Source of the DNA: Apostichopus japonicus
Lineage: Eukaryota; Echinodermata; Holothuroidea; Aspidochirotida; Stichopodidae
DNA length: 64,000 nt
NCBI RefSeq assembly: GCF_037975245.1
Contig: NC_092573.1
Location: forward strand, 18,236,265 to 18,300,264
Direction of reading: 5' to 3'
Positions within the stretch are counted from its first letter, which is position 1; every line of letters starts with the position of its first letter. Shown in pieces: positions 25,601-38,259 of the stretch. Both the position numbers and the translations under genes were made by a program. The notes under the pieces are model-generated. The model did no database searches and was not told the DNA's origin. It saw only the letters and a program-made list of their open reading frames with translations.

Positions 25601-28600
25601 TGGGGGGTTTGTAAAACCAAAAATTTTCTTGTACGCTCCGCGCCAACCGATGGTGGCGCTCCGCTCAGATAGTCTTGCATACAACTTTGTAAATCCATAT
25701 CAATCGCAAAAAGTGCTCCCCCCCTTTCAAATTCCTGGCTACGTCGCTGCTCGTGATCATAATAAACTGGCAGGCTATCTGTGTGGTTAGTGTTTGTGTG
25801 ACGCGAACGATCAAATTGGATGGGAAAAAGGAAAAAGGAAGGTTATATACAGAATTCATTTGTGTTATTTTATGACAATTGATCCTGCATGTGGGCAGGA
25901 ATTGTGTGGGTTCCTAATTCATTGCAACTGGGGTCTCTTTAATAGCTGAACCATTATGGAATAAAACGAGGTAAAAGATTCCCTGTTTTTCGACGCGTAT
26001 AGGCCTACACTCAACATTGCGTCCGACTAAACAACATGAAATGGTGGAAATCAAAGCTCTTTTGAGGGAATTTAACAATTTTCAGCTACTGTTTGCCAAA
26101 AATCGGCCAAAATGCTATTTGGTCGGACCTTTTTCCTCCAGCCAAAGAAATTTTTAAAAATTTGTCACCCTTACAGTTTAAAAAAGCTAAATCTGCAACC
26201 CTCGTCTATCTGTCTAGCATATTTGGGGACCAACTGGCATCAGACTTTGTGATCGCTGGTATTACACTATATTGTTGCACATACCATAGGAGGTTAAGAC
26301 AGTACACTGAATCATGTCTAAATATGTGTTTATACAAATGTGTTTACTATTTATACAGATAGGCCTATACAGGAGTAATTTGACGAGATGTTTCTCTCTA
26401 CTGAGAGTATTGAGAGTGTACACTATACTTCAAAATAAAGGGAATACTCCTTATACTTCATAGTATAGATTATACTCCCAATATTTCGTAGTATCATGAG
26501 AGTATACTCCCTATACATCATAGTATATATGCAGGGTATAGAGTATACTCCCTATTCTTCATAGCATAGAGTATACTTCCTATACTTCGTAGTATAGAGT
26601 ATACTCCCCATACGTCGTAATACAGAACATACTCCCTATACTTCGTAGTATAGATTATACTCCCTATACATCATAGTATAGAGTAAACTCCCTATACTTC
26701 GCAGTATAGAGTATACTCCACATACATCATAGTATAGAGTGTACTCCCTATACATCATAGTATAGAGTATACTCCCTATACAATAAATGCAAAATATAGA
26801 ATATACTCCCTATACTTCATATTATAGAGTATACTCCCTATGCTTCTCAGTATAGAGTACACTCCACCTACATCATAGTATAGAGTGTACTTCCTATACA
26901 TCATAGTATAGAGTATACTTCCTATACAATAAACGCAAAGTATAGAGTATACTCCCTATACTTCATATTATAGAGTATACTCCCTATGCTTCTCAGTATA
27001 GAGTACACTCCACCTACATCATAGTATAGAGTGTACTCCCTATACAACATAGTATAGCGTATAACTTCCTATACAATAAATGCAAAGTATAGAGTATACT
27101 CCCTATACTTCATATTATAGAGTATACCCCCTATGCTTCTCAGTATAGAGTACACTCCACCTACATCATAGTATAGAGTGTACTTCCTATACATCATAGT
27201 ATAGAGTATACTTCCTATACAATAAATGCAAAGTATAGAGTATACTCCCTTTACTTCATATTATAGAGTATACTCCCTATGCTTCTCAGTATAGAGTACA
27301 CTCCACCTACATCATAGTATAGAGTGTACTACCTATACATCATAGTATAGAGTATACTTCCTATACATTATATGCAGAGTATATAGTATACTCTATTGGC
27401 AGTATTACCAAGTAGATCATTCTGTGGCATCCATTTTACGATACGTATATTCTCTCCGACGGCGACACCCGATGGTAGTGTACCCTCAAACTTCCATAAA
27501 ACGCGTTGTTTAAGTCCGTTGAATGTATTTAACATCAAGGCTGTCTGTTTGTCCCCCAGTGATTTCACTGCAGAACCCTGTGCATAGGAATCATATACCA
27601 TGATCGGGTTGAAATTACGTGACTACGGCGATGGGGAGGGAACAGGGACGAGTGGGTATTATTTCGGTGTGATGGGGTTGGGGAGATAAGGTGGTGGGAA
27701 GGTACTGAGACGCACTTTATAAAGCTATAAGGTATGTCCTCATCAACTGTTTTGGAATAAAGGGCATAATATTGTCTCCTATACGTTAGAAAGTCAAAGA
27801 ATGGTCTCTCATGTGCAAATGTCAGGACGAATTATCTTGACTCCTTATACGGGTTTGAAATGAGTCGGGGGAATGAGTTAGATAGGGAGAAACAGAACGA
27901 GCAATACTTTTGAATGTGTCGAGGTATACAATTCCTGCATAGAAAATCAATGCTCTAAACAATTGGGGTTATGCTCCCCCCTGTACTCCCTGCCAGGGTC
28001 CATATTGTTACATCCCTCTCTAAGCAGTGTTGTTATCGATATAACGTTTTGCTTACTGCACTTCTAAATATCTGAGAATGGGAGAATTAGAACTTCCAGA
28101 AATGTATATGTACTTTTTGAAAGGTTTAAGAACTTTGGCATGCCTTTAATGGACGCAATACTACCACAAAGGAGATCTCCAGATAATACTATGAAATTAA
28201 AATACATGTTAATTCATTTTATTCTTATGACCCCCTCCCCTCCCCTGACCCTAACGCACCATCCCCCTTCCCCACCCATGAAGATTTTAATGTACCGTAC
28301 AAACATTAATCTTGCAGGAACACCAATTTACGGACATATATGAAAAATAACTTACCAGCGAACAGATAACAACACCGTTCTCACCAGCACCATCTAGAAA
28401 CTCTATTAAGTCCTACAACATAAAATAAGAAATCGAAAAACACAATTAAATAAGATAGAAGAATAAGCTATTGTTCTTCTCGTTCTTTTGTTTGCGGATA
28501 GTTTTATTATCTGCCAAAAAAAAGAGGTAACAATGTAGATTGAGCACCTGGTAGAAGTTCTTTCCCAACCTCCCCCTCCCCCTCTCGTGGTCCTGATTAA

Positions 28601-30561
28601 ACTTATGTTCCCTATTACGACGATGTAAAAGCCCTCCAGATGAGGATGGTGACCGGCGCGTAGCCAATGGGGGGGGGGGCGAAGGGGACAGCCGCCCTCC
28701 CCCACATTGAGCATACATATATATTTTTTTAATGTTTTCATAATATCGCTAGTAACTTCAAAAGAGAAAATGCTAAGATGCAACTAACAAGGCCTGGGAA
28801 GTGCCATTTCCAGCGATCTGGGAGGCATTTTCAGCCAAAATTTTCTTGTACGCTTCGCGCCAACATGGTGGCGCTATACACTTAGATAGTTTGCAATGCC
28901 GTATCTAGGGCTCTGATAGTTTACCTACCTTTTCGCCCCTCCCTTGGCAATTCCTGGCTATGCGCCTGGATGATGATGCCATAGTAATATAGGAAGGGCA
29001 CCAATCGACTAATAGAGGTAAGGTATTCGCAAACTATACATATATGCATATTTAATGTCCAATTGTTCTGCTTTAGGTCTATGTTCATCCAATTTTTTCA
29101 CCATCTACCCTACCATACACCTCTGGGGCCCCTGCTGCCCATTTTGCTGATTTACGTTTATATGTTTCACTTTCATTTCCTTTAACCTTCCTCCATATGG
29201 TAGATAACAAAAAACTCATTTGCTTGATAGATTAAATCCCCTTTCAGATTGATTAGTTCCCAATGTAACCGTTTGAAATTAATACATCACCTACGTACTG
29301 TATCCAATATAAGAAAACAAAGAGTTTCATTGGTCAACACAACTTATATCATTTGTTTGCTACAATCTGTCCATGCATTAAACTGCCTGTCCCTTCTCTT
29401 CCGTGCATGCCCCTTATCCTCCGTTTAACTCACGCTACTGGTTAATGTAATTTAAAACTAAAATGGGGGAAAAGGTGATTTGGGGGGGTGGCGTCGATTC
29501 TGCAAGGAGAGGTGAGGAGGGGTTAGGTATCTTAAAATTTATAGCATAGATCGGTGTTAATATGAGGCCTGTGTTGTTTCCGGTGTTAACCCGGGCCGAT
29601 TTGTTTTCCAACCTATATAGGTCAACCTTTATAGGCCTATAGGGCCTATACATACCTCTCGCAGTGGTTTTTCCTTAGTTACCATGACGCCTCCGATAGG
29701 GATGACATTCGGGGTGAAAGGTCGTGCGAAGTCAAGCGTAACATCAACATTAGTCAACCAAAGTAGAGCATCGGCAAAAAGTTGTTTTTGATTCAGTTCA
29801 GGTTTGATGTTATATTCTTGTTGGGTCTTAACCAATGTATCGGTTGTTACATACATCGCTAAATAATCCACGTAAAAACTGACAAAATTTTGAAGTCTTT
29901 CAAAAAATGTCATTTCGTCTGTAAGCGTGCTAAATATATCAAATGGGACGTACGATGAAGGTATAGGCATACCGAAGAGAGTTTCGTCCAGCAAGGGTAC
30001 TCGAACGGTACTTGTAAACACAACAAACGGGTGACCGAGATATTGGGCTACCATGCCATTACACGTTGACAGATAGAATACTAGAGTCAAATCATAATGG
30101 CCATTCTCTAGCTCTTGCAATGCTCTCTTATCGGCCCACATATCCCCGCAACATCGAGCAAAAACATGTTTCATCTCTAGAAGATTGCGAACCATCTCCG
30201 AGAATCCGCTGGCGGAAACAGAAAATTGCTGCGAACTCTTCTCGTTGTACTCTTCACTCTCCTCTTTGGTGAAACAACCACTGTATACTATGACTTCAGA
30301 GAATGAATCATTTGCGTAATTCTCCCAGCCTGTCCAACGTAAGAGTGTCACGTGGTGGCCCTTGTCAACCAGCGCCTTCGATATTGTGGTGATTAGCTTG
30401 ACGTGACTGGGTGTGTGGAATCCGCTTGTAACCGGTAACAGAATACGATGTCCTATAGTATTTGAGACGTAAAACAGTAAACAAAACAGCGCGAACATCG
30501 CAGGTCCTGAACGAACCATTCCAGCACGTACACAACCTCTATAACGAACGCCACCTTCCAT
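22667..30561 (-). CDS. UGT-A: complete UDP-glucuronosyltransferase-like gene, five exons
   Basis: Family-1 UDP-glycosyltransferase, a type I ER membrane enzyme that transfers a sugar from a UDP-sugar to lipophilic acceptors. Exons: 30561-29656 (906 nt), 28412-28356 (57 nt), 27577-27409 (169 nt), 23963-23744 (220 nt), 23009-22667. Phases 0,0,1,2 agree throughout, giving 564 residues (vertebrate UGTs are about 530). Hydrophobic signal near residues 21-38; Met15 or Met22 are alternative starts. The His of TPSH (residue 53) is the expected catalytic base. The signature region begins at 378 (HPQVKLMIYHGGVNGVYEAI) and ends in PLFADQ, the UDP-sugar-binding Asp-Gln. Transmembrane helix about 509-527, Cys-rich stretch 532-544, and a C-terminal SKKKK that fits a dilysine ER-retrieval motif. 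The Asp normally paired with the catalytic His appears replaced by Phe162. Introns hold two hAT elements and a palindromic minisatellite. Confidence 0.93.
24349..25749. mobile_element. hAT-type element (1401 bp) in a UGT-A intron, TSD CTCGTGAT
   Basis: Termini CAGGGACGTAGCCAGG (left) and CCTGGCTACGTCGCTG (right) are inverted repeats. A perfect 8-bp duplication CTCGTGAT flanks them (24341-24348 and 25750-25757). A G/C-rich run follows the left end and a C-run precedes the right end. Near the right end is the module TTTTCTTGTACGCTCCGCGCC shared with other copies. A second CAGGGGCGTAGCCAG end at 25056 hints at another, truncated insertion inside. No intact transposase was seen. Confidence 0.88.
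26400..27395. repeat. Palindromic minisatellite (GTATAG-AGTATACT-CCCTATAC type)
   Basis: About 1 kb of 20-30 bp units of the form AGTATAGAGTATACTCCCTA. Each is nearly self-complementary (GTATAG pairs with CTATAC, and GTATAC is palindromic). From about 26760 a longer unit of roughly 140-145 bp repeats, marked by CAATAAATGCAAA-type phrases (26781, 26930, 27073, 27221). It ends within about 20 bp of the UGT-A exon 3 splice donor at 27408. Confidence 0.93.
28653..28968. mobile_element. hAT-type element (316 bp) in UGT-A intron 1, TSD GATG(G/A)TGA
   Basis: Left end CCGGCGCGTAGCCA, right end TGGCTATGCGCCTG, flanked by GATGGTGA (28645-28652) and GATGATGA (28969-28976), 7 of 8 matching. G-run after the left end. 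It contains the TTTTCTTGTACGCTTCGCGCC and ATGGTGGCGCT modules seen in other copies. Non-coding. Confidence 0.75.
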
Positions 30562-31693
30562 TCCTATACCGAGGCACGCCGTTGTATTTTGGGATTATTA
30601 TGATTGATTTAATCGGTTTTACTATCTCAAGTAAATTGATCGGCTTTGCAAGTAAGCAGATCCAAAGATGTATGGCGAAGATGGACGAGCAGCCAATTGT
30701 CGAACGTTTGAAAAGACCAAAAGTCTTCCTCAACCAATCGAGTGATATTTCCGTTCCATGTGAACCACAAGAGAATAATAAAAACTATATATACACCGTT
30801 ATCATAATAGCAGTAAAAATATACCATACGTGCATGGTCCACTGAGCTGAACTAAATAATTGCTACAATAAAATAACACTACAGAATAGGAATTTAGTTT
30901 GAGTACAAAGGTCAAGGTTGTCTTTTCAACTCAGTGCTTCCTTTTCTTTCGGTATACCAATGTTATCAAAACGTATGCCAAGAGTTGCGTACATAAAGTG
31001 TGTGGGCGTCTGAACCGCACCAGGTGTGTGTCAAGGTAGCCTTCAGGCGAGACACTTATCCAAACTTGAACCTATTCATGCAATGGAATTATTACACTTT
31101 GTTAATAGGACTTCACAATTTAAGGACTATGTTATATTTGTTATATTGTTATATTGCTATATTGCTTTTTAGTAAAAGTGTCACTATCATTCTGTGATTC
31201 GGGTAGCGCCTAAGAATATCACATTGTTCTGTACGGTTTCGGTACGAGTCTTCTACTATCCATTCTCGTTTAAATGTCATACTGCACAGAAACATTTTTT
31301 CCAATGTGCATTTATGCAGCAACATGTATCCGCCAAAGTGCCCAACCTTTGTTCATAGAAAGTATTGATGTTGTAGATCCAAGGGCGTAGGAACCGGGGG
31401 CCTGGGGGCGCCAGCCCCCCAGTGAAAAATATGTGGAGGGGCGGAAGTATCATTCCGCCCTCCCGCTTCGCAAGTCAGAAAACCCCTTTTTCATTTCCAA
31501 ATGAGAAAAAAAATCTCATTTGGAGCACCAGATTGCATCTAAGGCCTGGTGAAAATACAAAATTAAGTTTACAAAATGGAGTGGGTGTTGAAGTGTGCTA
31601 TATTGCACCAAATTGCATCTGAGGCTACCTGGAAATGCAAAAAAATGTTTACTTCTGCGTTATTCACTAATTTATATATTGATATATTATTTG
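30562..31693. other. Intergenic between UGT-A and the UGT-B relic; presumed UGT-A promoter side
   Basis: The 5' flank of UGT-A (minus strand) begins here; no convincing core promoter motif was identified. An isolated repeat end, AAGGGCGTAGGAACCGGGGG, occurs at about 31383 and resembles the left end of the element at 50267, but no partner end or target duplication was found. No gene. Confidence 0.45.
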
Positions 31694-32281
31694 TCACTCA
31701 TGTTTATATTTGGTAACCATAGGGATCCTTTTAAAATACCCGATCATTGTTCGAATACAAAACGATATTATCCATAAACAAATCAAAACGATTGAAATGA
31801 TATAGATGGTGACATCAATCATATAAAGTTCAATAAAATTCATATCTGCAGATCGTGAGCGCAGATGTTCGTCTCCAAACTTCATGACGTGTTCCATCCA
31901 GTGTACTGCCCTCTCTGGAAGAGTCTGTGGCGCGTCTTTGTGTATCCTTGAGAAGTGTTGGCTAAGTTGAGTATATCTGAAATAGCAGTAAATAATCGGG
32001 GTAAGGAGCCTGTTATTACAATACCCCTCCATTCAATATTACTTTTGTTTTCATGATGTCCTTTGTTCCGACCAATGTGGAAATAAACCGTATACCGTAT
32101 ACGTAGTTCGCCTCATCATACTGACAATTTTAATTCAGTGATTAAAGACCAAAAGGCTAGTCGACTGTATATCTTTATGGTTAGTGTTCGAAACATCTCC
32201 TTAATAATGCGGATACGGCTCCTGTTAAAACAGAGTTTCGGTATTGGTGCTAAACAACGGAAGTCATATGAATGATATGAT

Positions 32282-33297
32282 CAGCCACGTCGCTAGAGTG
32301 GGGTGTGGGGGTGTCTCACCCCCCCCCCCCAAACTTGGTAAAACTGACGATAGTTGGAAAATTTGAGCGCGGCAGTAGGAATTTCCGACTGTCGCACTCT
32401 AATTTTCATATATTCTTGTAATTTGTGAGTGACGAAAAATTTTCAGTCAAAATTGACCTTTAATCGATCATATTTACCACGTTTTCCTTGTCACATTGAG
32501 AAATGGTATCTCGCAATCCTTATACTCCACCATACAAAACTCCGTATGATATTGAACACTCTGTACAACGTATACAATTAAACACTCAATGCTAATCTAC
32601 GGAAGCTTAAAAGTGCCATCAACATAAGAAAAACATTGCCCCATAAGGTGAAATTTTTCAGTAAATTGTTAAGATAACAAGATAAAATCTGATAAAAAAA
32701 AAAACAGAAAAATGGTGGATTGCTCAGTTGCTTTAACTGAGCAATTGAACAATTTTCTGAAAAATGTTTAATTGTTCACTTCATTCCAAATGCTCAGTTG
32801 GAATGAAGTGCACAATTGAATTTTTTCATGTGAGTGATAAATAGCCCCCCCCCCCCCCAAGAAAATAATATTAAGTGCGCTAGGAAAAAGCACTGTATTT
32901 TTTGGTAATTCATTATGTCGTTGAATAAAATTTGTTGAAAATAAAAGTTTTCTCCTTTGTTACATTAACGTATCTTTTGTAGTTCGTAGTCTATGTAGCC
33001 TATCAAGCAGATAACTTATACTCAGTTGCTTACTTGCTTAACCAGAGTGATTAATAAGTTTGTGAAGCGAGGCCCAGTATTACAAATGTACCGAAAAAAG
33101 TTCGGAACAAAAGTGCAGTCGCGAAAGATAGGATGTCTGACTGACACTGACCGTATCGTTGACGAGTAGTGCGGGGGGGGGGGGGGGTACAAGGCAGCAG
33201 TCGGAATTTTCTGGCTCCAAAACCCATCCAGTTGGAATTTCAGCCACTACACCCCCCCCCCCCCAGCCCCATTTACCAGGCCTTAGCTACGTCCCTG
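32282..33297. mobile_element. hAT-type element (1016 bp), TSD GATATGAT
   Basis: Ends CAGCCACGTCGCTAGAG (left) and CTTAGCTACGTCCCTG (right) are imperfect inverted repeats, flanked by a perfect octamer GATATGAT (32274-32281 and 33298-33305). C-runs lie at 32319 and 33251 and a G-run at 33173. The interior at 32700-32820 holds small inverted repeats (GCTCAGTTG/CAACTGAGC type). No transposase. Lies between the last two UGT-B exons. Confidence 0.82.
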
Positions 33298-33417
33298 GAT
33301 ATGATGAAAAGGTCTCTTTGTAAGACCCCCACCCCACCCTCAGGGTCTTCTTGCGGAATGCATTTGGAGGAGTGCAGCAAAAATATGCGGGTTACCCCCT
33401 CAAACCCACCTGTACCT

Positions 33418-34135
33418 CAGGGGTGTATCCACGATTTTGTAACCCGGGGGCGCGAAATACTATCTAAGCGGAGCGCCACCATCGGTTGGCGCGCAGCGTA
33501 CAAGAAATTTTCGGGTTTTGATTCCCCCCCCCCCAGATCACCGGAAATGGCACTTCTCTGGCTTGAAATGACCGACCCAATGTACACTTTTGCCTGAGAA
33601 CCAAGAATTTCCCAATATTTCTTTTTCATCCATAACCTTTTTGAAGATTGTCACCAGTCACACATCATTCGACCACATTGCATCTCCTGTGGATCATTGC
33701 TTTCTTGTAGATGGTTCTACGTCGCGGCCCACAATACCCGTAAGCACCATTTTCAAGGTTTAAAGCCCATTATTTGTTCAGAATTTGAATAAATTCACTT
33801 CAAAAAATACCCATAATGTTGCACAAAATTTCACCAATATAGAAAAACCTCCTTCAACCCCTAACAGACCGGTCAAAATTGCACGAGTAGAGGGAAGTAT
33901 GATGAAGAATGGTGGTCAGGGAATTTTCGAAAATTCAGACACAGTTAATTTATTGGTGTACAAATATTAAACCTCTTATAACGGCTAATATAAAACTTCG
34001 TTGAAGGAAATTAAAATATACCAGATATTTCCGGAACCGAACACTACGCACATGAAACGCCATGAAACGCCATTTTCATGCTCACTGATATGATGTGATA
34101 TCTGCAGTTTGCTTTAAAAATTCGAATAATTGAAA
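33418..34135. repeat. Dispersed repeat, direct copy of 49659-50698
   Basis: Starts with CAGGGGTGTATCCACG, then AAGCGGAGCGCCACCATCGG and TTGGCGCGCAGCGTACAAG. It continues with long unique-looking text (for example TTTGCCTGAGAACCAAG, CTACGTCGCGGCCCACAATA, CACTGATATGATGT) that is repeated in the same order and orientation at 49659-50698. It differs by small indels and by the element inserted in the other copy. Confidence 0.85.
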
Positions 34136-34182
34136 TGAGACTGAAATAAATAAGTACTATCTGTTTATTGTGCAATGCCCCA

Positions 34183-34640
34183 CCAGTGGCGTAACGATGA
34201 GCCTGGGGGGGGGGGCTCCTGGCCCAAAGGGCCCCCTATCAGGAGGCCTAGCAAGGGCGTCCGCAGAAATGTAGTACAAGGGGGGTCAGTAGGTCATATA
34301 GGTGTAACACACTACTTGATACTATCTAAGCGGAGCGCCACCATTGGTTGGCGCGGAGCGCACGACTTTTTTTTTGGACAAAAATTACTCCTAGATCGTC
34401 GGAAAAGACACTTCCCGTTCAAGTTGCATTTACACATTGGTTATTTTGAGATCTCATGTCTTAGGATTTTGACTTTCAATAATTTCAGTAATGCATTATG
34501 GGTCAGTAAGCAATGAACATAACTAGAGAACTGTTGGTTGGGGGCAATCATTGAAATGTCAAATACTTAACTTTTTTTTTAATTTTCCAGGGGTGGGCAA
34601 GTTCCCCCCACCCCTTTCCCCCTACTGTATGGAGTATAAT
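34183..34640. repeat. Fragmentary hAT-like end and GGAGCGCCACCA module
   Basis: CAGTGGCGTAACGATG at 34183 resembles a left end, followed by a G-run. AAGCGGAGCGCCACCATTGG with a GTTGGCGCGGAGCGCACG continuation follows at about 34330. No matching right end or target duplication was found, so the boundaries are unknown. Confidence 0.5.
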
Positions 34641-35149
34641 GGAGACTACTGTACAAATACAGTTATCAAACCTAAACATAGTCCCCATAGGAACCCATAG
34701 GAGTTGCGCCCCACATTCTTTTCATTTCGAAAGACGCACAGTTTCAAGTTCATTACATACTGAAGGCTTCGATTCTCTATATGCCTTCAGTTTAGGGAAG
34801 ATCTTGGGATTTTCTTCCCTAGATATCGCGAGATATTGCTAGATATCCATACAGTACAGTGCCCTTTGCATTTTTCGGGGCCTGATCCTGGGGAATTGCA
34901 AAGTCGGGAGTGGTCACACTCCATGTAGGTCAGTGCACGACCTCTAGACGTCACTAATACACAACCCAATCACTTGTTATCGATGAAATGGTGTGTTGCC
35001 GGATTTTGTCAAGATCGTCTTGGTACTACGGGCGAAGGTCATTAATTAAGTTTCGTAACTCATCGGGAAGCGATGAGAGGGGTGGGGCGTAGGGTTGTTG
35101 GCGCGCGTTTTCATGCAGATGGGAACAATCTCAAGGAGTGGTGGGTGCG

Positions 35150-35314
35150 TCCTTTTCTCCCTTTTTCCTCTTTCTTCTTTTTCTTTTCCCTTCCTTCCTC
35201 TCTTTCCTCCTATTTTCCCCCTCTTTTTTCCCTTTTTTCTTCTCCTTTTTTTTCTCTCCTCTTTTTCTTACCCGGGGGGCGCGCGCCCCAACGCCCCCCT
35301 GAATACGCGCCTGT
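35150..35314. repeat. Polypyrimidine element end (inverse of 63139-63350)
   Basis: A 120-bp pyrimidine tract (TTCCTCTTTCTTC-type) runs into CCCGGGGGGCGCGCGCCCC and ends in GAATACGCGCCTG. The same arrangement in reverse complement occurs at 63139-63350, and a shorter version at 53622-53671, so this is one repeat family whose outer end resembles CAGGCGCGTATCCAGG. Confidence 0.65.
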
Positions 35315-37103
35315 TAACCTCCCATCAGAATTGCCCGACGTTGCATGTCAAAGCTCAAGGTTCATTTGAAGTTGGCTGTGCTAACGATAAGGTTCAGTGA
35401 ACTTAAGATTGGCTTATTCTCAGTGTACTCAACTTATGGTATATAGTACGCTACCTATGCTTAGTTTATTGTTTCATGCGTATCAAGGAAGAGGCTGCGA
35501 TGCACCCGCGGCAAGATTACAATGATTACGGTACTTTACACATCCTGAAAAGTTTGGAAACCTGCTGGCGTTGACAATTTCTGTACCTATAATTTTTGAG
35601 AACTTCTTATATAACCCCCATGAGAGTGGGTCTCTTTCCTTTCCTCTAATCCCATTCCTTTCTTCTGGTTACTGGAGGCGTGAGCAAACTGATCTCCAAA
35701 CAAAGCCTGATCACCCCTTGGTAAATGGCCTCGATTACGCCATTACTTCCTCCGTGATAGATAAGAAGACGTGTCTTAGGGTGACCTGGTCCCGTGGAAA
35801 ACAATAACATTTTACTTCTCTAATTCGGGGGGGGGGGAGGGGCAGATGGGTGTGTACACATCCTATCCCACGTTTGGAAAACCCCACACAACAAAGTTAA
35901 AAGTAGTTATTAGTATAATCTTACGAATATCGGCCTCATCGAACTCAGGGCCACGCCACCCTATAGAACCGCCCCACTGGGCCTTTGTGAAATGTGACTA
36001 GTCTAGCTAATGTCAGATTTCCTATGCCTACAAATCATGACATATGGGTTATAAGTATCGAAAGGCATCGAAAAAATGTTCAACAAAAAATAAACTCCTT
36101 AAAAATGTAAATGTTTACGCCATATACTACAGAAAGAAAGAAAAGAATTAGCCAATTACAGCACGATATGGTAGAATTAAGCAAGATCTCCAGAACCACG
36201 TGAATCTATTCCTATATTTACTAACGACCAACCTCGCAAAGTTCTTCTCACTAGTAAAGCAACATTATGATATTAATTTTACGACATTACAATGTAGTGA
36301 CAAAACCGATATATTAAGGCGTTAGCAAAATAACAGTAGTAAAAGAGACTTACCCAGTAACGCATTCTGTGGTACCCATTTCAGTATTTTGGTATTTTCC
36401 CCTTAATTTAAGGATACTTCATCGTTATGCCGCCACAGAACACGCAGCGGAAGTCGTTTAAATACGTTAGAGAACGTCTTGATTTGGTCTCCATGAAGTA
36501 AATCTGGTAAAAAGGAACCCTAAACCAGGACCCAATGAAACAACAAACATAGACACATTTTCATTCTTTTTTTTTCATCCAACAACAACCTTAAAAAGTT
36601 AACTTCCCTTGAATGAAAGCCATGCTTAACGAAAATGCTTGAAATGTTTTGCCCCTCATGCCAATGCTATATCCTAATAACGTTTTGTACGGAGAAGATA
36701 TGAATTTTCCAAATATGGAGACATTTTGTGAAAGCATCTGGAAGTTCAGCTAGAAATGATTTTTAACAATATTTAAATCATTTAACCACAACTAGAAAAC
36801 ACTGCAGTTTGATGTGATTTTTGCTACAGAGAATATTAGCAGCTAATCAATCATTCCAAATGTACCAACTTGATTTTTAAGGATAAATCAACAAAAGATT
36901 TAAATTATTAATAGGATTGATTAGCGGCAAGGGATGGGTTGGCTTATTCAAATTTTAAAATTTCATATTACTTTACTGTTACTTCATAATTAGAACAGAA
37001 ACATGTTATAGGAGATTATAGATTATACATTTTTGTTCTGGCTCACCAATGAGAAAATAGTAATCCCGTGCTCGCCAGATCCGTCGACAAAACTTTCCAG
37101 ATC

Positions 37104-38230
37104 CTGGGTAAAATACAAAGAATTATAAAGATTCCATCATGAAAACGAAGAAAATATGTCAGCGATAAATAAATTGCAAAATGGTTTCTTGACCGCATAT
37201 TAAGACCACGTGAGGAACTAAGACCAAGAATCATTATCATTTTACGAAGCATTATGGTGTAAGAAATGTTAAAATAAAGTTTCAAAAAGACGTTCATAAT
37301 TTCTTCCAAAAGCATGTTACCCGACGACAAGTCACATGCATGTCATTGGACTATGAGATTGCGAGTTTGGGATTCGTCAAATTTAAATAATGCATGTTTT
37401 AAAATGGTAATATACGGCAGATTATGGCGGCCATGCAAAAAAAAAAAAAATATGTAAACCATTGATATAGCCTATTTAACAGTCAACATTTTAAAAATAA
37501 AAAATAAAATAAAATCGAAAAAAAAACATTTAAAAACGAAAAATAAAAAATTAATGTAGTCACACTTTCAAAAAACATTTGGATCTGACTGTGCAAGTGT
37601 AAGCAGACTTTCGATGTGCGTTCTGAAAGTCTCGGTGTGGATCGAAACCACCTTATTCGGCAATAATTCATCATAGGGTAATCCTATGCTGAAATTGAGC
37701 AATTCTAGCTTTAGAAAATGATATTTTTGTTTTTCGTTTTAATTTTTTCCTTTTCGTTTTAAAAATATGTTTGTCGTTTTAAATTTTGTTTGTCGTTTTA
37801 AATGTCTTGTCTTATATGGATATCAGTTTTTTATATTTTATGGGCATGGCCGCATCAGTTCTCCGTATTAAAACTTAAGTTGCACACAAAATGTGCTAAC
37901 TGAGATGAACGCCTAGGTTTTCACAAATAATCAAACTGAAACAGGCGTTTCACCTTCAGCCCACTGTTCAACATTTTACGTCATCGAAACATTTCATCGA
38001 TTATGTGAACCTTTAGCATTGTGTGGAAATAATTCACTGCAAGCGTTACTCATAGGTGTCTGGCGTTTATAAGGTGGGGGCGGGGAGGGGTTTATCACCA
38101 ATTTTTTTTGTGAAATTTTGTGCACCCTAAAATTGAATGCAAGATAAACGGCCTTTAAAGCGCTGAAAATTAAGAAATTTATATTTCTAATAATACCAGC
38201 GAAACATATTGCTACGTAACAGAATTGCGT
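37104..38230. other. No gene seen; expected but missing UGT-B first exon region
   Basis: AT-rich, with A/T-only runs (37490-37560, 37720-37800, TTCGTTTTAAA-type). A UGT first exon would be about 900 nt with a TPSH motif on the minus strand; I find none here. Confidence 0.5.
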
Positions 38231-38259
38231 TAATAAACAGAGGAACTATTCCCTGCACA

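Larger units (their letters stand above)
31694..37103 (-). pseudogene. UGT-B: broken UDP-glucuronosyltransferase copy lacking its first exon
   Basis: Four UGT exons in order on the minus strand: 37103-37047 (57 nt, DLESFVDGSGEHGITIFSL), 36519-36354 (166 nt), about 35785-35590 (degraded form of the 220-nt exon) and 31976-31694 (last exon, with transmembrane helix and KYKHE tail). Splice sites and phases match UGT-C. The 166-nt exon carries an in-frame TAA at 36403-36405 (codon 39 of the exon). The 220-nt exon keeps HPKTRLLIYHGGSNGVIEAI, then is net 10 nt shorter than UGT-C within its proline/DQ segment (near 35712), which shifts the frame to an early stop; its 3' end is eroded. No N-terminal 900-nt exon is visible upstream to 41 kb. 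The last exon remains open, so decay may be recent or that exon may have had another partner. Confidence 0.85.

Noticed and set aside
26093-26362. 89-codon + strand ORF inside a UGT-A intron
   Set aside because: No recognisable domain, no splice partners, and antisense to a well supported gene; not distinguishable from chance.
30462-30845. 127-codon + strand ORF overlapping the UGT-A start
   Set aside because: Antisense to the first exon and 5' flank of UGT-A; no features beyond chance.
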